This document shows positions 5,840 through 7,673 of a stretch of 7,673 bases of DNA, piece after piece. The position numbers and the translations under genes are program-made. The notes below the pieces were generated by a model. It saw only the letters and a program-made list of their open reading frames with translations. It was not told the DNA's origin and did no database searches. Source of the DNA: Opitutia bacterium (GTDB taxonomy: Bacteria; Verrucomicrobiota; Verrucomicrobiia; Opitutales; JANYDI01); contig JANYDI010000131.1 of the NCBI GenBank assembly GCA_025363695.1, forward strand, positions 1 through 7,673, in the 5' to 3' direction. Each line of letters begins with the position of its first letter. The first letter of the stretch is position 1.

Positions 5840-7486
5840 ATGTTATTAAAAACGCTAAGTTTACTGGGCCCGTTTTTGTGGAAAGAGTCTTCAGCCCGGT
5901 GGCGCTGCCTAGGCGCTTTCCTCACTATTGGCTTGGACCTAGGCGCAGCGCTGGCCTTTCCTTATGTTTCTAAAACTTTGGTAGAGCAGATGCAATGGGG
6001 CATAGGAGAGGCGTTTTATGCGCTTTTGGTTTTATTTGGGTTTTTGTGGATTGCCCAAAAAACAATGGCCGAGGTGCAGGAGTTGATTTTTTTCCCGGTA
6101 ATTAACAAGGCCATTCAGACGCTTACGCATCGGGTGGTGATGCACGTGCATGCGCTGGATTTGGAGGCGTATCGGGAGCTGTCGGTCCCACGGATTATCA
6201 GCAGTGTGCGCCGCATCGGCTATAGTGCTCGACCGTTTTTACGTTTGATGGTGCTTCAGGGTGTGCCTATCTTGGTCAAGTTGGGTGCGGTGATTTATGG
6301 CTTAATTGCGCTGGGCTTTTTTGCCTTTGTGCCCGTTTTTATGCTCGCTTTGATCCTCATCGCTTGGGGGATTGGGCGTTACGCTCGAACACGGGAAAAA
6401 GCCTGGGAACGCTCAGACAAGATGAATGCCGCTATTCATGACAGCCTGCTCAATAGCCTGTCGATGCGAGCATTTTTTGAGTATGAATCGGCCCGGATGT
6501 ACGCTTTGTGTGAGGCCGAGGCTGATGGCTGGCAGGTGGCCAACACGCATTTATATGGCTTACAGGTGTGCTTGGGCGGCCTTTTGGGCGTGTCCGCAGC
6601 AGTCGTTTTGGGCTTAGCAGCGCATCAGGTGAGCGTTGGAGCCCTAGCCCTGGGAGACTTCGTTTTGCTCAAGGCTCAGTTGATCGCCTTGTGGTTGCCG
6701 TTCAAGCAGTTGACGCTTGGCAGCCGGCAGGTTGTTGAGGCTTGGGTGGACCTGAAAAAACTTTTTTGCCTTTTGGAAACGCCTGTGGTCGCTCCTGCGC
6801 CTAGCCTGGCCTTGCGGCCTCCGGCTCCCTGGGTACTGCAGGCGGAAGGCTTAGGCTTTGCCTATCCTGGCGGAAACAGGCTCTTTGAGGACCTAGACCT
6901 CAGCGTGGGCCCAGGAAGCTGTTTGGTGATACAGGGACCCAGTGGATGCGGAAAGTCTACCCTGGCTACGCTTTGTGCTGGGCTACAGAAGCCCAGCCAG
7001 GGCACGCTTTTTTGGGGAGGTATCCCCATGCAGCAAGCTCAGACCTTTAAAAAAATCCTCTACATTCCCCAAGATGCGCACGTCCTCAATGCCACGATTC
7101 GGGAAAACGTGCTCTATGGCCTTGAAGCGGTTTCCCAAGAGGCCATCAACGCAGCCTTAGCGGCAGCCCAATTGGCAGACACCGTGGCGCAACTGCCTCA
7201 AGGGCTCGAAACGGTTTTAGGGGAGCTGGGAGTCCGCTTTTCTGGAGGCCAACGCCAACGCCTGGCTTTGGCACGCGCCTACCTGATGGCTCCAGAGCTT
7301 CTGATTTTGGACGAAACCCTGCATGCCTTAGACCCCGATTGCGAAAACACCATCCTGCATGCCTTGCGTGCCCGCATCCCTGCATTGATCATCATCAGCC
7401 ACCGCGATTCGTGCCTCCAGCACGCTACGGCTCGGCTGGACTTGGGGAATTTAGAAAAAGGGCTAAGGGGCGCTTGCGCCCCTTAG
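5840..7486 (+). CDS. Atm1/HMT1-like ABC transporter, fused membrane and ATPase domains
   Basis: This is a 548-residue half-transporter, expected to act as a homodimer in the inner membrane. The N-terminal ~310 residues hold the exporter membrane domain and the rest the ATPase. Subfamily clues are the VMHVHALDLEAYR, FLRLMVLQGVPILV and DSLLNSLSMRAFF segments and the ALALGDFVLLKAQLIALWLP then RQVVEAWVDLKKLFCLLE stretch, which recall Atm1/ABCB7-type exporters of glutathione or thiol compounds. Catalytic motifs look intact: A-loop Tyr342, Walker A GPSGCGKST (366-374), Q-loop Gln411, signature FSGGQ (467-471), Walker B LLILDE (Glu492), D-loop ALD (496-498) and H-loop His521. The usual EPTSALD/EATSALD is ETLHALD. 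It is shorter than the usual ~600 residues. It follows the receptor gene by 21 bp without a terminator, so it is probably co-transcribed, yet no Shine-Dalgarno precedes its ATG. Its last ten residues and stop are encoded by the right repeat. The substrate is unknown. Confidence 0.85.
   Translation: MLLKTLSLLGPFLWKESSARWRCLGAFLTIGLDLGAALAFPYVSKTLVEQMQWGIGEAFYALLVLFGFLWIAQKTMAEVQELIFFPVINKAIQTLTHRVVMHVHALDLEAYRELSVPRIISSVRRIGYSARPFLRLMVLQGVPILVKLGAVIYGLIALGFFAFVPVFMLALILIAWGIGRYARTREKAWERSDKMNAAIHDSLLNSLSMRAFFEYESARMYALCEAEADGWQVANTHLYGLQVCLGGLLGVSAAVVLGLAAHQVSVGALALGDFVLLKAQLIALWLPFKQLTLGSRQVVEAWVDLKKLFCLLETPVVAPAPSLALRPPAPWVLQAEGLGFAYPGGNRLFEDLDLSVGPGSCLVIQGPSGCGKSTLATLCAGLQKPSQGTLFWGGIPMQQAQTFKKILYIPQDAHVLNATIRENVLYGLEAVSQEAINAALAAAQLADTVAQLPQGLETVLGELGVRFSGGQRQRLALARAYLMAPELLILDETLHALDPDCENTILHALRARIPALIIISHRDSCLQHATARLDLGNLEKGLRGACAP
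7455..7486 (-). terminator. Likely intrinsic terminator for leftward transcripts
   Basis: On the minus strand CTAAGGGGCGC-AA-GCGCCCCTTAG forms an 11 bp GC-rich stem, followed by CCC and then TTTTT. This is a good intrinsic-terminator shape for RNA arriving from the right edge, and it would stop antisense transcription into the ABC gene. On the plus strand the stem is followed only by GATCCCCTTT, so any stop for the operon's own message would depend on the long hairpin further on. Confidence 0.55.
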
Positions 7487-7496
7487 GATCCCCTTT

Positions 7497-7549
7497 CCGA
7501 TGGGCAATTTTACAAAATGCTAGCGCATTTTGGTAAAATTGCCCATCGG
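7497..7549. other. Long AT-rich hairpin of the right repeat, one bulged base
   Basis: CCGATGGGCAATTTTA at 7497-7512 pairs with the end of the arm finishing at 7549, and ACAAAATGC with GCATTTTGGT, around a short TAGC loop at 7521-7524. As in the left copy, the gene-distal arm carries exactly one unpaired base at the same place (G at 7532 or 7533 here, T83 there). There is no T-tract on either side. Confidence 0.85.
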
Positions 7550-7673
7550 GAAGCCTATACTAGGTTCTGTGAAGAAAAAATCATTCATCTGAGCCAACCT
7601 AAGGCATGTGAACAATTAAATTTAAAACCTGTTTTAAGGAATCTGTTAGGGTTGATAAATTCTATTAATTTAA
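7517..7673 (+). CDS. Possible partial open frame at the right edge, unidentified
   Basis: From an ATG inside the repeat's long hairpin, the frame stays open to the window edge (52 codons). The part after the repeat (about 7565 on) is AT-rich yet stop-free and reads as a plausible helical protein stretch (EEKIIHLSQPKACEQLNLKP and onward). The same frame is also open all the way back to the TAG that ends the ABC gene. No ribosome binding site is visible. On the minus strand another frame is open from the edge to a stop at 7585-7587, so a convergent gene end is an equally possible reading. I recognise no family. Confidence 0.2.
   Translation, partial: MLAHFGKIAHREAYTRFCEEKIIHLSQPKACEQLNLKPVLRNLLGLINSINL

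Larger units (their letters stand above)
7454..7563 (+). repeat. Right copy of the two-hairpin palindromic repeat
   Basis: This is the inverted partner of the block at 52-171. From the gene outward it reads AAAAAGGG (7455-7462), a GC-rich hairpin (7463-7486), GATCCCCTTT, a long AT-rich hairpin (7497-7549) and a TATACTAG edge. Differences from the left copy are few: one TTAGCCC unit instead of two, a shorter loop region in the long hairpin, and changes in the GC-rich stem that keep pairing. The first base of the repeat coincides with a codon boundary of the ABC gene (codon 539). Confidence 0.9.

Noticed and set aside
7306..7335. Loss of the EPTSALD motif in the ABC ATPase as a sign of a dead enzyme
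   Set aside because: The catalytic Glu492, the D-loop ALD, the signature FSGGQ and the H-loop His521 are all present, so the ETLHALD variant is a substitution in a tolerant position.
34..7646. AAGGAATCTGT at 34-44 and 7636-7646, and TCTGTG at 40-45 and 7566-7571, as target-site duplications
   Set aside because: The matches do not abut the repeat ends and lie at unequal distances (a few bp on the left; about 2 bp and over 70 bp on the right). They could be chance or a relic, and do not establish transposition.

Overview
This window most likely comes from a bacterium of the phylum Verrucomicrobiota, probably the Opitutae (Opitutales/Puniceicoccales side). That is an inference from protein style, not from a marker gene. 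It rests on a ResB-type protein whose N-terminal third resembles Verrucomicrobial cytochrome c biogenesis proteins, and on a chemoreceptor with a Cache_3-Cache_2 type sensor ending in a YFEPWDWV motif, an architecture I associate with Opitutaceae. No rRNA, tRNA, CRISPR array, transposase or integrase is visible.

Layout. Positions 3-155 may hold the 3' end of a plus-strand gene. A resB-like gene runs leftwards (1334 to 159). It is divergent, across only 36 bp, from a rightward cluster of three genes: a Cache_3-Cache_2 chemoreceptor-like protein (1371-3692), a dCache_1 chemoreceptor-like protein (3689-5818, ATGA overlap with the first), and an Atm1/HMT1-like ABC half-transporter (5840-7486, 21 bp gap). 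The last 110 bp are AT-rich, with one short open frame that runs off the edge.

The four complete genes are bracketed by two inverted copies of a roughly 110-120 bp repeat (52-171 and 7454-7563). Each copy contains a long AT-rich hairpin with a one-base bulge and a short GC-rich hairpin. Each copy sits exactly on the 3' end of the neighbouring gene and supplies its last codons and stop. The short hairpin differs between the copies by two compensating base-pair changes, so the fold rather than the sequence appears to be kept.

How the genes may work together. Both receptor-like proteins keep the membrane topology, a HAMP-like segment and a coiled-coil hairpin. Both have lost several of the most conserved residues of the hairpin tip that binds CheA/CheW and forms receptor trimers. 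Their periplasmic domains each carry eight cysteines. They are translationally coupled and lie directly ahead of an Atm1-like exporter, a family that carries thiol or glutathione-type compounds, and next to a cytochrome c maturation gene. One reading is a sensor pair coupled to an envelope thiol/redox transporter. A duller reading is a decaying chemotaxis pair next to unrelated genes. The sequence alone does not decide between them.
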